Positions 45,830 through 58,430 of a DNA stretch of 64,000 bases are shown here, piece by piece. A model generated the notes under the pieces. That model had not been told where the DNA came from. It saw only the letters and a list, made by a program, of their open reading frames with translations, and did no database searches. The position numbers and the translations under genes are program-made. Every line of letters starts with the position of its first letter. The first letter of the stretch is position 1. The DNA comes from Inia geoffrensis (taxonomy: Eukaryota; Chordata; Mammalia; Artiodactyla; Iniidae): positions 6,422,001 through 6,486,000 of the forward strand of contig CM070901.1 in assembly GCA_036417435.1 (NCBI GenBank). Reading direction: 5' to 3'.

Positions 45830-47565
45830 CACCACCAGGATGGAGGTTGCAGTGTTTTCTAAGTAAATGAGATAATAGGAATGAGAATATGTATGAATAG
45901 TAAAACTTGTGTAACTCTGAGGATGATATATTTTCATTCATGAAAGCTTTGCTAGCTTCCCTCAAATAATGCCATAGAAATGCAAATTGGATTTTGGCCA
46001 AAGATAGCATTTTCCGGAAGGGAAGTATTTACAAAAGAATCTGACACCAATTATATATTGTCAAGGAAAAAACAAATCTGACCCTGTAAAGAATATTCAG
46101 TCTTGAGAATATCCTTTGTTTTTTTTTTTATGGGGGCTCATTTCTCCTCACACCTCACCACCTTCCCCCTCAGGATTTCCAAAATAATTTTTCTAATTCC
46201 ATTTCAAGCAGTCTGAAAACACAAATATTTGCCTTTAGTGAATAAATTCAGAATTCACTAGAAAATACAGACTTTCGTGAACAGAAAAGAGAAAGAGAAA
46301 AAAAAAGCCTACTCATCAACAAGATATATGGTAAGAATAAATTATTTCCTCTTCCTGCTCAGATGAGATTTATAGCACTACTCAATATTTGACAAAGGTT
46401 TAGATATTGCCAAAACATTGGAAATCTTTACAGTTAAAATATTCATGGTATAGTCGTATACCATTATATTCCATGGCTCTTTGTCTTTTTTAATATCAAA
46501 AGCGTCATTCAACTGGCTACATTGTAAGTCCAATGGCTAGAAAGTAGTATGCCTTAAAATCCCACTGAGTTAGTTTGATTGCCTCTTCATTTTGGTTCAT
46601 ATATAGTCATAATGAAATTAAGAATATAGAAAGATTCAAACAAGTTAAGGGTTTTTCTCTATAAACAATTTGTATATTAATATTCATAGGAAAATGTCTC
46701 ATATACAATTATACTTTTCTGTCTGTACTGCTAATTTCTGAGTTTATGAATTTTCTATAAACTTTTGATTATTCAAGTCGGATAAGAGAGAAGGGAGGTA
46801 ACTACAAAACTAATGTGTCAGTTTCGTAAGATTATCTTATTGGTGAGATTATTACCTGTGTCTATGTAATGTAATAATTGTATTTAATACAAGTTAAGAA
46901 AAGCTAAAGCTTAGCTTTTGTTTTAATAATTATTAACTTTATTTGTCAATGATACTGCTTCAGTAGTTAATTTACCCCCATTTCCTAAGGAAAAAAATAA
47001 CCTTATAAATGAAAAAGTTTTAAAGGCAATTTATTTACAATTGTTTTTTATTTTATTCATTACAGCTATTACAATAATGTATTGTACAAAGTAGCTATTA
47101 GTTTATAATAGATTTATCTTACATGATAGTGATTAAAATTGCAAAATAAAATAATTTTGCTGATAACCCCCACTAGATGTCTACTTTTAGATAATAATCA
47201 ATATTAATAGAGTTTCTCTATTTACATAGACATGGTTTAAATTATTTGGAGACTAAGTGAACTCTTAAGTGAACTCTTTGTTCATTCATAATTCAATGTT
47301 TTTTAATGTATCACTGTATATCATTTATGCTCTTCTTGGAAAATAGATGTACTCTTGGGGCTTACTAATAAAATATATTCTGTAATATAAATTAGCATAT
47401 ATGTGTTACTTTAGAGTAGTACATTTTTCCAGTTTCTAATCTAGACTTTTATTAAAAAATGGAATTGTTTTCTTTATTTTGATATATACTAAGACTTTTG
47501 GTAACATTTAGATTTGTTATTTTAATTTCATTCTGTTTAGGTTATTTGAAACTAGTTTATATTTC
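45830..47565. other. Unassigned AT-rich intergenic DNA (1.7 kb)
   Basis: No gene, RNA or clear repeat was recognised. Confidence 0.5.
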
Positions 47566-47569
47566 CTGG

Positions 47570-48241
47570 ATAAATAGAGGACAGAGAAAGAAAAATATTC
47601 TGCATTTGTGCTTCTGGCCACCAAGTAGTAGTAGGGGCTGGGATTGCCCTTCTCCTTTAAATAGAAAATCAAAAACAGGTATGATAAACAGTTTCAAATA
47701 CTAGAAAACAGGCAACACAGGAAATTGATTCTGGAGAAAAGGGACATGAAGCTGGTAAACCCTCCATTTGTCCAGGTTATTGCCTAGAGAGAATTTCCAC
47801 GTTACAAAACAGAGAGGGAGAACTCACACAGAGTTTGGGGGGCTTGCTGAGTTGAGGAGACAGAGTTCAGAGAAGCTTAGATGGGCCGAATTTAGAGGGA
47901 AACATAGTGGAGATGAAGATACTGCACAAAGAGAGGCGCTCGGGAGATCTGCATTTAACTGTCCGCTTGGGTCCTGAGCAGAGTTCTGAACTATGCACGA
48001 ATGGAAAGAAATTTCCTCGGCCAGGGAAGGAGGGACAGAGAACAAGTTGGCAGGATAATCCCTGGTGCTCTCATGAGATCGTGACTAGATCATGCTCCAA
48101 TCAACCAGAGAGAAAAACCTCCTCAATCATGTGGCACCTCATAGAATGTTCAGAATATTTTTGTTTTACTTGATGTATAAAATCAGCACTCGAGTAAAGG
48201 CTGCTCTGGACCTCCCCTAACAAAGCTTAACAGGAGCTCTC
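47570..48241 (+). other. Possible 5' part of an old L1M/HAL1
   Basis: A purine-rich sequence of moderate GC, placed directly upstream of the L1M/HAL1-like ORF1 region (48640-49270). It may be its 5' UTR. This is inferred from position and composition; no motif proves it. Confidence 0.35.
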
Positions 48242-48256
48242 TAAAGAAGTAAATAT

Positions 48257-48619
48257 CATATGATATCGCTTATATGTGGAATCTAAAACAAAGTGTACAA
48301 ATTAACTTATTTACAAAACAGAAGTAGAGGCACGGATATAGAAAACAAACTTATGGTTACCAGGAGATAAATTGGGGAGGATAAACTGGGAGATTGGGGT
48401 TGACATGTACACTGCCATATATAAAATAGATAACTAATAAGAACCTGCTGTACAGCACAGGGAACTCCACTCAATACTCTGTAATGGCCTATATGGGAAA
48501 AGAATCTAAAAAAAAAAAAAAGAGTGGATATATGTATATATATAACTGAGTCACTTTGCTGTACACCTGAAACTAACACAGCACTGTAAATCAACTATAC
48601 TCCAATAAAACTTTGTAAA
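48257..48619 (+). mobile_element. Short L1 3' end (sense)
   Basis: Only the 3' UTR of an L1 ('gcttatatgtggaatctaaaac' to 'ctatactccaataaaactttg') with an internal A-run at about 48510-48522. A probable TSD is TAAAGAAGTAAATAT (48242-48256) and AAAAGAATTAAATAT (about 48619-48633), two differences. Confidence 0.82.
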
Positions 48620-49275
48620 AAAGAATTAAATATATTAGAAGTAAATTAACTAAACCTGAATAAAGTCCATGATATTTTAAGTATAACAAAATTTGGCACC
48701 AACCAGAGTAAAATCTAAAATGGCCAGCACTCAATAAAAAATCACCAGTCATCTACAGAAGTAGACAAATAGACCCATAACCAGGATAAAAATCAGCAAA
48801 AACAGACATATTTAGAAATAACCCAGATGATAGAGAACAGACAGACATGGATATTAATACCCCTATTGTGAGTATACTCCATATGTTTAAGAAAGTAGAC
48901 GGAAACATGAACGTGAGGAGGAGAGACATGAAACTACTAGTGGTGAAAAATATATCTTAAATGAAAAGTACACTGAATGGGGTAACAGCACATTGAACAC
49001 TATAGAAGGAAAAATTACTGTGCTTAAAGGACATCACAAAAGAAACTATCCAAATAGACGCCTGATAAGAAAACAGACTAAAACAAAGAAAAAGGAACAG
49101 TGAGCAGAGCACCAATGGGTTGTGGGTTAATATCAGTTGGACTAACGTCATACAACTGGAATCCCAGAAGAAGAGGAGAGAGTGGGGGAAAGAAAGTGGA
49201 AAATATATTGAATATATTTGAATATGTTATTTGAAGAAAAATGGATGTATTTTTGAAGAAATATAAACCCAGTAT

Positions 49276-50250
49276 ATTAGTTTCACACTGCTGCTGTAAA
49301 AAATTGTCACAACTTGGTGGCTTAAAATGACACCAATTTGTTACCTTAAATTAGTAGTGACCTGAATTCCAAAACTGGCCTCACTGGGCTGATATCAAGC
49401 TTGTAAGCAGTATCACATTTCTTTTTCTACAATCAGGTAGAGGCTCTACAATCAGGTTATTTTTTGCCTTTTCCAGCTTCTAGAGGCTGCATGCACTCCT
49501 TGGCTGGTGTCCCTCTTGCATCTTTAAAGCCACCAATGGCCAGTGAAGGTTTTTCACATTGTATCACTCTGATACTGACTCTTCTTTCCCCAGCTTCCAC
49601 TTTTAAGGACTCTTATAATTACTGCCCCAAATCCAGAAATAGTAAAAAAAAAAATAAAGCCACCTAATTAATAAATAGGATTTAGTAAGGGTTTATTTTG
49701 CATATAAGAACAGTTCACAAACTGGGAACTTTCGAAAATAAAAACTGTTTTGGAGCTCAGATGCATGAAGTTGCAGGATGACTATAAAATGAAAATGAGG
49801 AAGTTGTTTAATCTGTACAATGATTGGCTGTTCCCATGGGGGTTTCCAGATGGCAGGGGATTGGTTAAACATGACTATCTCATACCATTTTTAGGGAGAT
49901 GACTAAAATTGCTTTTATGATTATCAGACACATTTATAAGAAATAACATAAGTTTCATTTATGTTCATGAAATAAACTAGATTTGCTTACGTGGCTTAAA
50001 TAGTTGTGTCTGCTCAGGAAATTCTTAAATCTGTTCTCCATTTTTTTTTTTAATATTAACATTACAGTGGCCCCTTCTGGATGATCTTTGATAATCTCCC
50101 TACCTTAAAGTCAGATTATTAGCAGCCTTAACTCCATCTGCCACCTTAATCCCCCTTTTCTACGTAACATAACATATTAACAGTTTCTTTGGATTTGGAC
50201 TTGGATATCTTTGGGGGCTCATTATTCTGACTATCAAACCTGCATATTCA
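49276..50250 (-). mobile_element. MLT1-like LTR (antisense), itself interrupted
   Basis: Left part 49276-49640: 'tattagtttcacactgctgctgtaaaaaattgtcacaacttggtggcttaaaa' to 'ccacttttaaggactcttataatta'. Right part 50065-50250: 'gatctttgataatctccctacc', 'gattattagcagccttaactccatctgccacc', 'atatctttgggggctcatt'. Together they give most of one MLT1-type (MaLR) LTR, inserted in the old L1M/HAL1. Non-coding. Confidence 0.68.
49645..50062. mobile_element. Unidentified insertion inside the MLT1-like LTR
   Basis: About 420 bp splits the LTR. It lies between an A-run (49645-49655) and a T-run (50041-50052). It contains 'gattggctgttcccatggg' and 'ttggttaaacatgactatctc', which give an LTR-like impression. 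The family and boundaries were not established. Confidence 0.4.
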
Positions 50251-50424
50251 ATAAGTCAATAAGTTCAACAAACTCCAAGCAGAAGAAACATGAAAAAAGC
50301 ATGTGAAGACACATCATAATCAAGTTGCTAGAATCAGAGAAAAAGAACAAAACTAAAAAGCAACCAGAGATTTAAGGCATACAACATTTTAAATGATGTT
50401 GCTTCCAGTAATCTAACTAGATCA

Positions 50425-50565
50425 AGGTGTCAGCAGGGTTGGTTTCTTCTGAGCCTCTCTCCTTGTCTGGCAGACAGCCACATTCTTGCAGTGTCCTCAT
50501 GTGGTCCTTCCTCTTTGTGTGCCTGTTTCTGAACTTATCTTGAGCACATCAGAGAGTTGACTTCA
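50425..50565 (-). mobile_element. MLT1-like LTR fragment (antisense)
   Basis: 'gatcaaggtgtcagcagggttggtttcttctgagcctctctccttgtctgg' and 'gtcctcatgtggtccttcctctttgtg' match the middle of MLT1 LTRs in antisense. Confidence 0.7.
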
Positions 50566-50671
50566 GAGGACAGCAGAATACCCTGACTTCCTAAGAGGGA
50601 GAAGTCATTGAAATAGTGTCAGGGTACATTTCAATTTTGCCAGAGCGATGTGAGAAAGGGAGAAAACTATC

Positions 50672-50761
50672 TTAGCTATCTTAAACCAAATTAAAAGTTT
50701 AGCTATCTTAAATTAAAAGCTTAGCTCTTGAAAGGTAGCTATCTTAAAACCAAATTAGAAG
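50672..50761 (+). repeat. Three local copies of a 25-bp motif
   Basis: TAGCTATCTTAAA-type copies at about 50672-50697, 50699-50719 (shortened by five bases) and 50736-50761. The first and third share 'accaaatta(a/g)aag'. A small imperfect local duplication. Confidence 0.75.
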
Positions 50762-50799
50762 AAATCAGCTAAAAATTTAAAAACACGTTAAAGCCAAGG

Positions 50800-51730
50800 T
50801 TGAGCTGTCATGTGAGTTTGCAAAAAAAAAAAAAAATATTGGGGTGTATCACGTCAAGATGAGGGTTCCAAACCCTCACAAAGCTCTCTTATGTGGTTTT
50901 CCACTGAGTGCTTATGAAAAAGACTGGGCAGTGCAGGAGCCCATAGAGAGCTTCCCTGGGTGGAACAGCTGTTCAGTAGGTGATGGGTGGTCCCTAGAGG
51001 ATAAGCACAAAGCCCCACTCGTATACCTATGACCTTTTCTTCTAAGAAGTAAAATTCTTAAGCTGTGGAGGGAGAAGCTGCAAATTCTCTGTCTTTCAAA
51101 ACCCAGGAGATAAAAAGAACAAAAAACCCATAATTGATTCTAAAAGATGAGTAAAAACAAAACTGATCTACTTCTGTAGGACAAATAAGCAACCCTCTGG
51201 CTCCCAAGATAAAGTCAAATTTACTTTGAAGTTCAGAGGAAGAAAGAAAAAAAAAAAAAAAAGCCTCTCCCGGAGAAGGGACAGCAAAGTATCTTAGACA
51301 AAGTATCTGGTACCTAAACCAAGCAGTGGTCTTCTCTCTGTGTATGGGGGTTAGGAATCTGATGCCCAAGACCAAGCAGAAGTATTTAGGCCTGACTGCC
51401 TTGGGCTGAAGGAAGGAGAAGGCTCAAAATTACATCAGTCCTGAGAACTGTGACTCCACCTAAGACTGTAGCTCTACCATGACAACAGAGAACACCCCTG
51501 TCCCCATCACAGGCTCTGCGTCAAGTAGCAGACAACACTGAATCTACCTGCGGACGAGGGCCAATAACATGAAGAGAGACACTGTCTGTGGTCAGATAAA
51601 AGCTGAGGGGCAGCAGTCAAATGGAGAGAACCCCTTAGGACCCCAGCCCCTACTCTGAACACAAGGCAAGAATAGCTGACCATCAGAAGATGTTGAAATA
51701 AGAGCTACACTAAGGTAATGATAGTGACAA
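50800..51730. other. Unassigned stretch, moderately GC-rich
   Basis: A13 run at about 50822-50835 and A16 run at about 51248-51263. 51270-51680 is purine-rich with higher GC than its surroundings. It may be remnant retroelement DNA, but I cannot name a family. No coding signal. Confidence 0.4.
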
Positions 51731-53268
51731 CACAACATAAACTCATTGTAGTGACCATCGCCCTAACAACCTGATAGACATGCCTGTATGCGGATATAAA
51801 GACCATTTAATTCACTGAGGTCCCATGTGAAATACGGTATGATAAATTAAGTGTATTGTAAATACTAAGAAAGCCAATGTAAATGATATACTTGTTAATC
51901 ATTTAAAATAAATATTTACAATTCGTGCTTACAAATAGGCTAATGGTGTAAGAATAAATCTATTTGTGATGAAGCAAATGTTAAGAATTCATAAATTTAA
52001 TGAAGTTGCCCTCTATGTGAGCAAGTCCTGACCAAGGATTTTTGAGTTTTTCTCTAAATTTCATTTTATTATTACAGAATACAACTCATCTCCATTGTTC
52101 CTACTGGTAAATATAAAATATATTTACATAACAATAAAAATAACCATAGCTGTTCTTGTAAAGTTACTCATCTTGATTATTATTGCATTGCGTTCAATTT
52201 TACTTGATTAAATATTTGATTAGAGCTCAGATTTGAAAATCACTACTTATACATTTTCCTTAATTTCAATCATTAAAAACAAAAAATTAACAAAAAGGGG
52301 AGTGGTACATAAAAACACTTATAATTGTTGATCAATGAATCTAGCTATTTGAGAAACCACAGTTCACAGTTACATTCACTTTTTGCCCTTAAGATAATCT
52401 AGTTAAACTTTAAAAGCACATTCTTTTTATTTATGGAAATGAGGCAGACAGCCTTTTGACTAGAGAACTTGACAAAGGGCAAAATAGCTAGCCTTTATGG
52501 AAATCAAATCTCAACATCAAATTCAAAGGATACACAAAAAGAGGAGTCATTCAGTTTAGCACCTATGATACGATATATAGATAGCAACGTGGCTCATTTA
52601 ATACATTTAAATTGTCTCATTTAATTTATCATGACCTTAATGATGTAGCTGCTGTTTTTAAGTGGGCAATGTTGTAAACATTTCAAGATCTGAGAATCCA
52701 TGGATTTCTGCATATCATTAGATAAAAATTGCACAAATTATCCTAACTATGTTGATCTAATTGGGCAGATAAGGTGAAAACAGTTCCACTTATACTCTTT
52801 AGACATAAACCTGAATTGTTTCTCATTGTTAAATTAAAATATACTTACAAGGTCAGTTTCATAGGTGTATGGAAATAAGGATACAGGGCCAACTATTTTT
52901 ACTTTTTGGAAAAAGTAAAAGCAGAAAAGGAAAATATTAACTCTCATTACTTGTAAACTGTTCTCATAGATCACATAATCACATATTTCAATTGAAAGTA
53001 AATATATATTCTGATTAGGAAAGCCAGTTTGTTCTTAAGAGAATGGCAAGTTCCAGTAATCCTGTAAGTATAAATTCAGTGAAAGCTTAGAAACTTCTTT
53101 AGGTTTCTATATAAATGAAAAACTTATTTGTGTTTGTGAGTAAGCATATACATATTTGTGTGTTTGTAAGCTGGGTGATACCTAGTTGTTAATAGTCCTG
53201 ATGAAACATCACTTACAAAGGTAAAAATTAATGCTTTCCTGATATACTTACTTGGACCATCAGAAATC
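51731..53268. other. Unassigned AT-rich intergenic DNA (1.5 kb)
   Basis: No gene, RNA or clear repeat was recognised. Confidence 0.5.
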
Positions 53269-53281
53269 TCACTAGGATTTT

Positions 53282-54376
53282 TAAAAAATTTTTATTGAGG
53301 TATAGTTGATTTACACTGTTGTGTTAATTTCTGCTGTATAGCAAAGTGATTCAGTTATACATATATCTGTTCATTTTTAGATTCTGTTCCCATATAGGTT
53401 ATTACAGAGTATTGAGTAGAGTTCCCTGTGCCACACAGTAGGTCCTTCTTAGTTATCTGTTTTCTATATTGTAGTGTGTATGTATCAATCCTAATCTCCC
53501 AATTTATCCCTCCCCCTCCTTTTCCCCCACGGTAAGTTTGTTTTCTACATCTGTGACTCTATTTCTGTTTTGTACAATATATGTTCCTTTGTACCCTGTT
53601 TTTAGATTCCACATATAAATGATATCATGTATTTGTCTTCCTCTGACTCGCTTCACTCAGTATGACAGTCTCTAGGTCCATCTATGTTGCTGCAAATGGC
53701 ATTATTTTGTTTTTTTTATGGCTGAGTAATGCTCCATGGTATACATGTACCGCATCTTCTTTATCCATTCCTCTGTTGATGGACATTTAGGTTGCTTCCA
53801 TGTCCTGGCTATTGTAGATAGTGCTGCAATGAACATTGAGGTGTATGTATCTTTTCCAATTATGGTTTTCTCTGGAAATATGCCCAGGAGTGTGATTTCT
53901 GGGTCATATGGTAGCTCTATTTTGAGTTTTTTAAGGAACCTCCATACTGTTCTCCATAGTGGCTTTACCAGCTTACATTCCCACCAACAGTGTAGGAGGG
54001 TTCCCTTTTCTCCACACCCTCTCCAGTATTTATTGTTTGTAGATTTTTTTGATGACGGCCATTCTGACTGATGTGAGGTGATACCTCATTGTAGTTTTGA
54101 TGTGCATTTCTCTAACATTTAGTGATGTTGAGCATCTTTTTCATGTGATTTTTGGCCAAATGTATGTCATCTTTGGAGAAATGTCTATTTAGATCTTCTG
54201 CCCATTTTTGATTGGGTTGTTTGTTTTTTTTGATATTGAGCTGCATGAGCTGTTTGTATATTTTGGAGATTAATCCCTTGTCAGTTGCTTTGTTTGCAAA
54301 TATTTTCTCCCATTCTGAGGGTTGTCTTTTTGTTTTGTTTATGGTTTCCTCTTACGTGCAAAAGCTTTTAAGTTTA
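53282..54376 (-). mobile_element. 5'-truncated L1 (antisense), older 3' UTR class
   Basis: 3' UTR ('tttttattgaggtatagttgatttac') and the end of ORF2 in antisense. Truncated in ORF2 near 54376. TSD ACTAGGATTTT occurs at 53271-53281 and 54377-54387 (11 bp, perfect, ending in TTTT as expected). Confidence 0.92.
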
Positions 54377-54389
54377 ACTAGGATTTTAT

Positions 54390-55325
54390 TTTTTAAAAGT
54401 ATTTACCCTTAATTAATGGGGAAATATTTTTAAAATAGTAAGAAGAATGGCTTATTAAGAATGGATGAATATACATTTTTGTGACAATTATATAGTTTGT
54501 TAAAATGGACTTGTGTAAAAGAACATGTGCAACAAACCATAGATACTACGTAACATGGTTACTGCATTTGATAAATAACTGTGGTTTCTGAATTAAGCCC
54601 TAAAAGTCAGTAACTAAAGTTAACAAAAATTCATTTTTTTTTCTCATGTAAAGTCTATTTTTTTTTCTTGATTTGCTTGTGGCATTTTGCAGTCATTCAG
54701 GGACCCATGTTCCCTTGAAGTTGGGCTTGGCCATTACCTGGAACTTCAGAGCCCTCGGCTAGAGCTACATACTCTGCATGTAGGTACTAGATACTCTGCC
54801 TGTGGCAAAAGTTGGGGCAATAAAACATGGCAGAATTTACAAAAGGTTTGTATGGGCTAGGACCCAGCACGGAGCACATTACTAATGTTCACATTGTATT
54901 ACCCCAAACTCAGTCACGCAGTCAGAACCTACCTTGCAAGGCAGGCTGGCAAAAGTGATGTAGCTATATGTCTGGGAGAAGAATGAGGAATAGAAGTCTT
55001 GGGAACGCCAGGTATTCTGGGTCACACATGTTACACTAATCTCTGGTCTTAAATAGGGTTTGTTGGATCTACTTCTGATCATGTTACTTCAGTTTCCAGA
55101 GATGGTTATTTCATTAACTTAATAGTAAGTTATTCAACAAATGTTTATTAAGTGCCTTCTGTGCACCTGGAATGTTTATTAATGGAGCTGTGTATATAGG
55201 ATAACCAAACACCTGGTTTGCTGGAAGCTGATGAGGCTTCTTGGGGCTTTCAGTGCTAAACTGGAATAATCTTAGGCAAACCAGGAAAGTGAAGCCCTAA
55301 AAATATTTTTTAGTTAAATTATCAT
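54390..55325. other. Unassigned; old repeat-like at 54690-55060
   Basis: 54690-55060 ('acatggcagaatttac', 'gggctaggacccagcacggagcac', 'cccaaactcagtcacg') looks like an old interspersed element, not identified. The rest is AT-rich without features. Confidence 0.4.
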
Positions 55326-55329
55326 TAGG

Positions 55330-57150
55330 AACATATCCTATCAGTTTCTACTAGTATTCCATGCTTATTGTAAAACATTAGAAAACACAGGTAAAATGGA
55401 AATCTGTGTACAGACAAGCATTAATATTTGGGTATATAACTCTCTGTAATTATATAAATGGACTCGTAGTTTTCTAATAGTTTGTAGAATATGATTCTAC
55501 TTAGAATCCAATAAGTATGTGTCTAACATTATTTTAATGACTTTATAGCATTTTAATGAATGAATGCATGATTATTTACCATTAGCTTTTCATTGTCAGA
55601 CATTCATTTCAGGTTTTGACAGCTAGAAGCACTGATTGAATTAACATGTTGGTATATACATTTGGGGACATTTGTGTCAAGCAAACAGTAGCAGATGATG
55701 ATACAGCATATAATCCAGGTGTAGCTTTTATTGGGAGAATCTTACAGGGACAAGAGTAGTGGTAGCACCACTTCATCTGGGAAATACCCAGCATTCTATC
55801 TCCGGGTGACAGGTTTTTAATCTACTTGATGGAAGCAGCTTCGATTGCTTCTCTAATATATCAAGGGACTGGGGTTCTGGCCCAGAAGTGGCCACTATTT
55901 GGCCTGTGAGAACCTCAGTCTCCGATCCTGCTTTACCGCCCCACCTTCTATCAAAATGGTTGTCAATCAGGGGAGCCTAAGCCTCCATACCTTGCGGGTT
56001 TCAGGTCCTGACTGGTCTCACCTGTGCTCTGAAAGGCTTGGCTTAGCAGTTCAGCCTCAGACAAGTTCATCTTTTCCTTTCATCTGTATAAATGGGTCTG
56101 AGGGTGCACCAGTAGCACTGCACAATGCACATACAGAATGGGTTTATTTGCAAAACATGTTACTAGTAATAAGTCGGTAGAGCACACACAAACTCCCAAA
56201 TTTTCATTACTCGCAGATAGTCTGCAGGGACCACGACCAGTATCCTGACTGAGAAACACTATGCTCCATAATCATCTATTTATTTATACCGATCGGGGTA
56301 GGAAGCATTAGGAATCATGAAACAGTGTAAGTCCCTGATCCAGGAAGTAACCTCCTGAATATTAAGGATTCTGTTGAATCCTTAATCTCTCAGCGGCTGG
56401 AGTCAGCCTAATTTCCTCTTGGTTCAATTCAAACCTGCTGAACCATTTCTCCACTAAACTACTAAAAAGGGAAAGAAAAACAAACCAGTAAAATTGGCTA
56501 GATTTGTCTCTCCTCCCTCACAAGAGGTCTAATAATTTAGATAACATCAGTTATATCTTTGATTGAATGTTGATAGAACATGTCTTTAAAATATTTTGCA
56601 TGTAAGACCTTTTTGGAGACACTTTGCCAACTTTTATAATCTTCACTGTGCTTATTGAAGAGAACTGAGTTTGACAATGATGCTGTATTTGTAATGATTA
56701 GACAGGCTGAAATATCTGAGAAAATCACTTTATTAATAAAGAAATGTTCCAATTGCAAGAAGGAATACAGTGGGGATGAACAGTGAGTGTCTACAGTCAT
56801 AGTGATTTTTTTAAGTATATTATTGTCTTGCAAAACCACTAAGAAAAAACCAAAGAGCTGTGTGCTGAGAAAACCTAAGGGAAGAAAGACTTTCTAATTC
56901 ACCGTATCATCTGTCTTCTTTGCCACCACTGCTGTGGTGTTCTTTCTTGCCACCCTTTATTAAAAACAAAAACCAAAATACTAAACAAGGACCAAAACAC
57001 AAAAATTAATGTGTACACATAAAAGGAAAACATAAAAGATGGCAAAGTATTCTTTTAAATTATAAATGGAGAATAAAACGTTGAAAATTATAGAAAAAAG
57101 AAAAATAGGATGAAAAAAATCTTTAAAGACTAAAATGGCATAAATTATAA
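55330..57150. other. Unassigned; GC-richer core at 55700-56280
   Basis: 55330-55620 has the look of an old interspersed repeat. 55700-56280 is richer in GC than its flanks with a 93-codon + frame (55899-56180) that resembles no protein I know; it may be LTR-derived. The rest is AT-rich. Confidence 0.35.
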
Positions 57151-57160
57151 AAGCATTAGT

Positions 57161-57228
57161 TTTTTTTTATTGAAGTGTATTTGTTTTACAATGTTGTGTT
57201 AGTTTCAGGTGTACAGCACAGTGTACAG

Positions 57229-57260
<32 letters not shown>

Positions 57261-57781
57261 TTTTTCAGATTCTTTTCCCTTATATGTTATTACAATATAT
57301 TGAGAATAATTCCCTGTGCTATGTGGTGGGTCCTTGTTGGTTGTCTATTTCATGTATAGTAGTGTGTGTATGTTAATCCCAATCTCCTAATTTATCCCTC
57401 CCCCACCCTTTCCCCTTAGTTAACCATAGGTTTGTTTTCTATGTCTGTGGGTCTATTTCTGCTTTGTAAATAAGTTCATTTGTTCTTTTTGTTTGCTTGT
57501 TTTAGACTGTCTATATAACAATACTATGTGATATTTGTCTTTCTCTGTCTGGCTTACCCCACTTAGCATGATAATCTCTAGGTCCATCCATGTAGCTGCA
57601 AATGGCATTATTTCATTCATTTTTATGGCCAAGTAATATTTCATTGTATATATGTACCACATCTTCTTTATCCATTCATCTGTTGTTTAAATGTTTAGGT
57701 TGCTTCCATGTCTTGGCTATTGTAAATAATGCTGCAGTGGACATTGGGGTGCATGGCTCTTTTTGAATTATAGATTTCTCT
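57161..57781 (-). mobile_element. 5'-truncated L1 (antisense)
   Basis: 3' UTR and the last part of ORF2 (minus frame 57453-57662, 'MWYIYTMKYYLAIKMNEIMP'). TSD GCATTAGT plus a T-run occurs at 57153-57160 and 57782-57789 (then C and TTTT). A (TA)n run lies at 57231-57258. Confidence 0.9.
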
Positions 57782-57860
57782 GCATTAGTCTTTTAATAGG
57801 AATTAAAGTTTAATTTTTAAAAATAAGAATATAAACATGAGATTTAAAATTAATTCAGAA

Positions 57861-58072
57861 GGGCTTCCCTGGTGGTGCAGTGGTTGGGGATTCGCCTGCC
57901 GATGCAGGGGACACTGGTTCGTGCCCTGGTCCAGGAAGATCCCACATGCCACAGAGCGGCCGGGCCCGTGAGCCATGGCCGCTGAGCCTGCACGTCCGGA
58001 GCCTGTGCTCTGCAATGGGAGAGGCCACAACAGTGAGAGGCCCACATACAGCAAAAAAAAAAAAAAAAAAAA
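57861..58072 (+). mobile_element. CHR-2-type SINE
   Basis: Full-length SINE with a 20+ bp A-tail. TSD AAAATTAATTCAGA at 57846-57859 and AAAATTAATTCAAA at about 58073-58086 (one difference). Confidence 0.93.
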
Positions 58073-58206
58073 AAAATTAATTCAAAGACCTAAAGTTAAA
58101 GGATGTAACATTCAGATAAGATATAATGCATCAGTGCTGATAAATTTATGTTGAGTGATAAGTGTAAGAGTTTATGACAACTTGTGATACTTTAAGATAT
58201 TTTTAA

Positions 58207-58417
58207 GAGCTTCCCTGGTGGCGCAGTGGTTGAGAGTCCGCCTGCAGATTCAGGGGACACGGGTTTGTGCCCCGGTCTGGGAGGATCCCACATGCCATGG
58301 AGCGGCTGGGCCCGTGAGCCATGGCCACTGGGCCTGCGCAGCCGGAGACTGTGCTCCACAGCGGGAGAGGCCACAACAGTGAGAGGCCCGCGTATCCTAT
58401 AAAAAAATAAAAAAAAA
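58207..58417 (+). mobile_element. CHR-2-type SINE
   Basis: Full-length SINE whose head lacks the first G residues (starts AGAGCTTCCC). The 3' end is altered (GTATCCTAT before an A-tail broken by T). TSD AAGATATTTTTAA occurs at 58194-58206 and 58418-58430 (13 bp, perfect). Same orientation as the copy 135 bp upstream. Confidence 0.92.
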
Positions 58418-58430
58418 AAGATATTTTTAA

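Larger units (their letters stand above)
48640..50420 (+). mobile_element. Old L1M/HAL1-like ORF1 region, interrupted
   Basis: 48640-49270 ('aaaatttggcaccaaccagag', 'gaatcccagaagaagaggagag') and 50255-50420 ('ccaagcagaagaaacatg', 'acacatcataatcaagttgctagaa', 'aagcaaccagag') are consecutive parts of the ORF1 region of an old L1 or HAL1. They are separated by the MLT1-like LTR. No open frame. Confidence 0.6.

Noticed and set aside
55899..56180. 93-codon + frame, considered as a gene
   Set aside because: Chance-length frame in a GC-richer segment, no motif, signal peptide or domain recognised.
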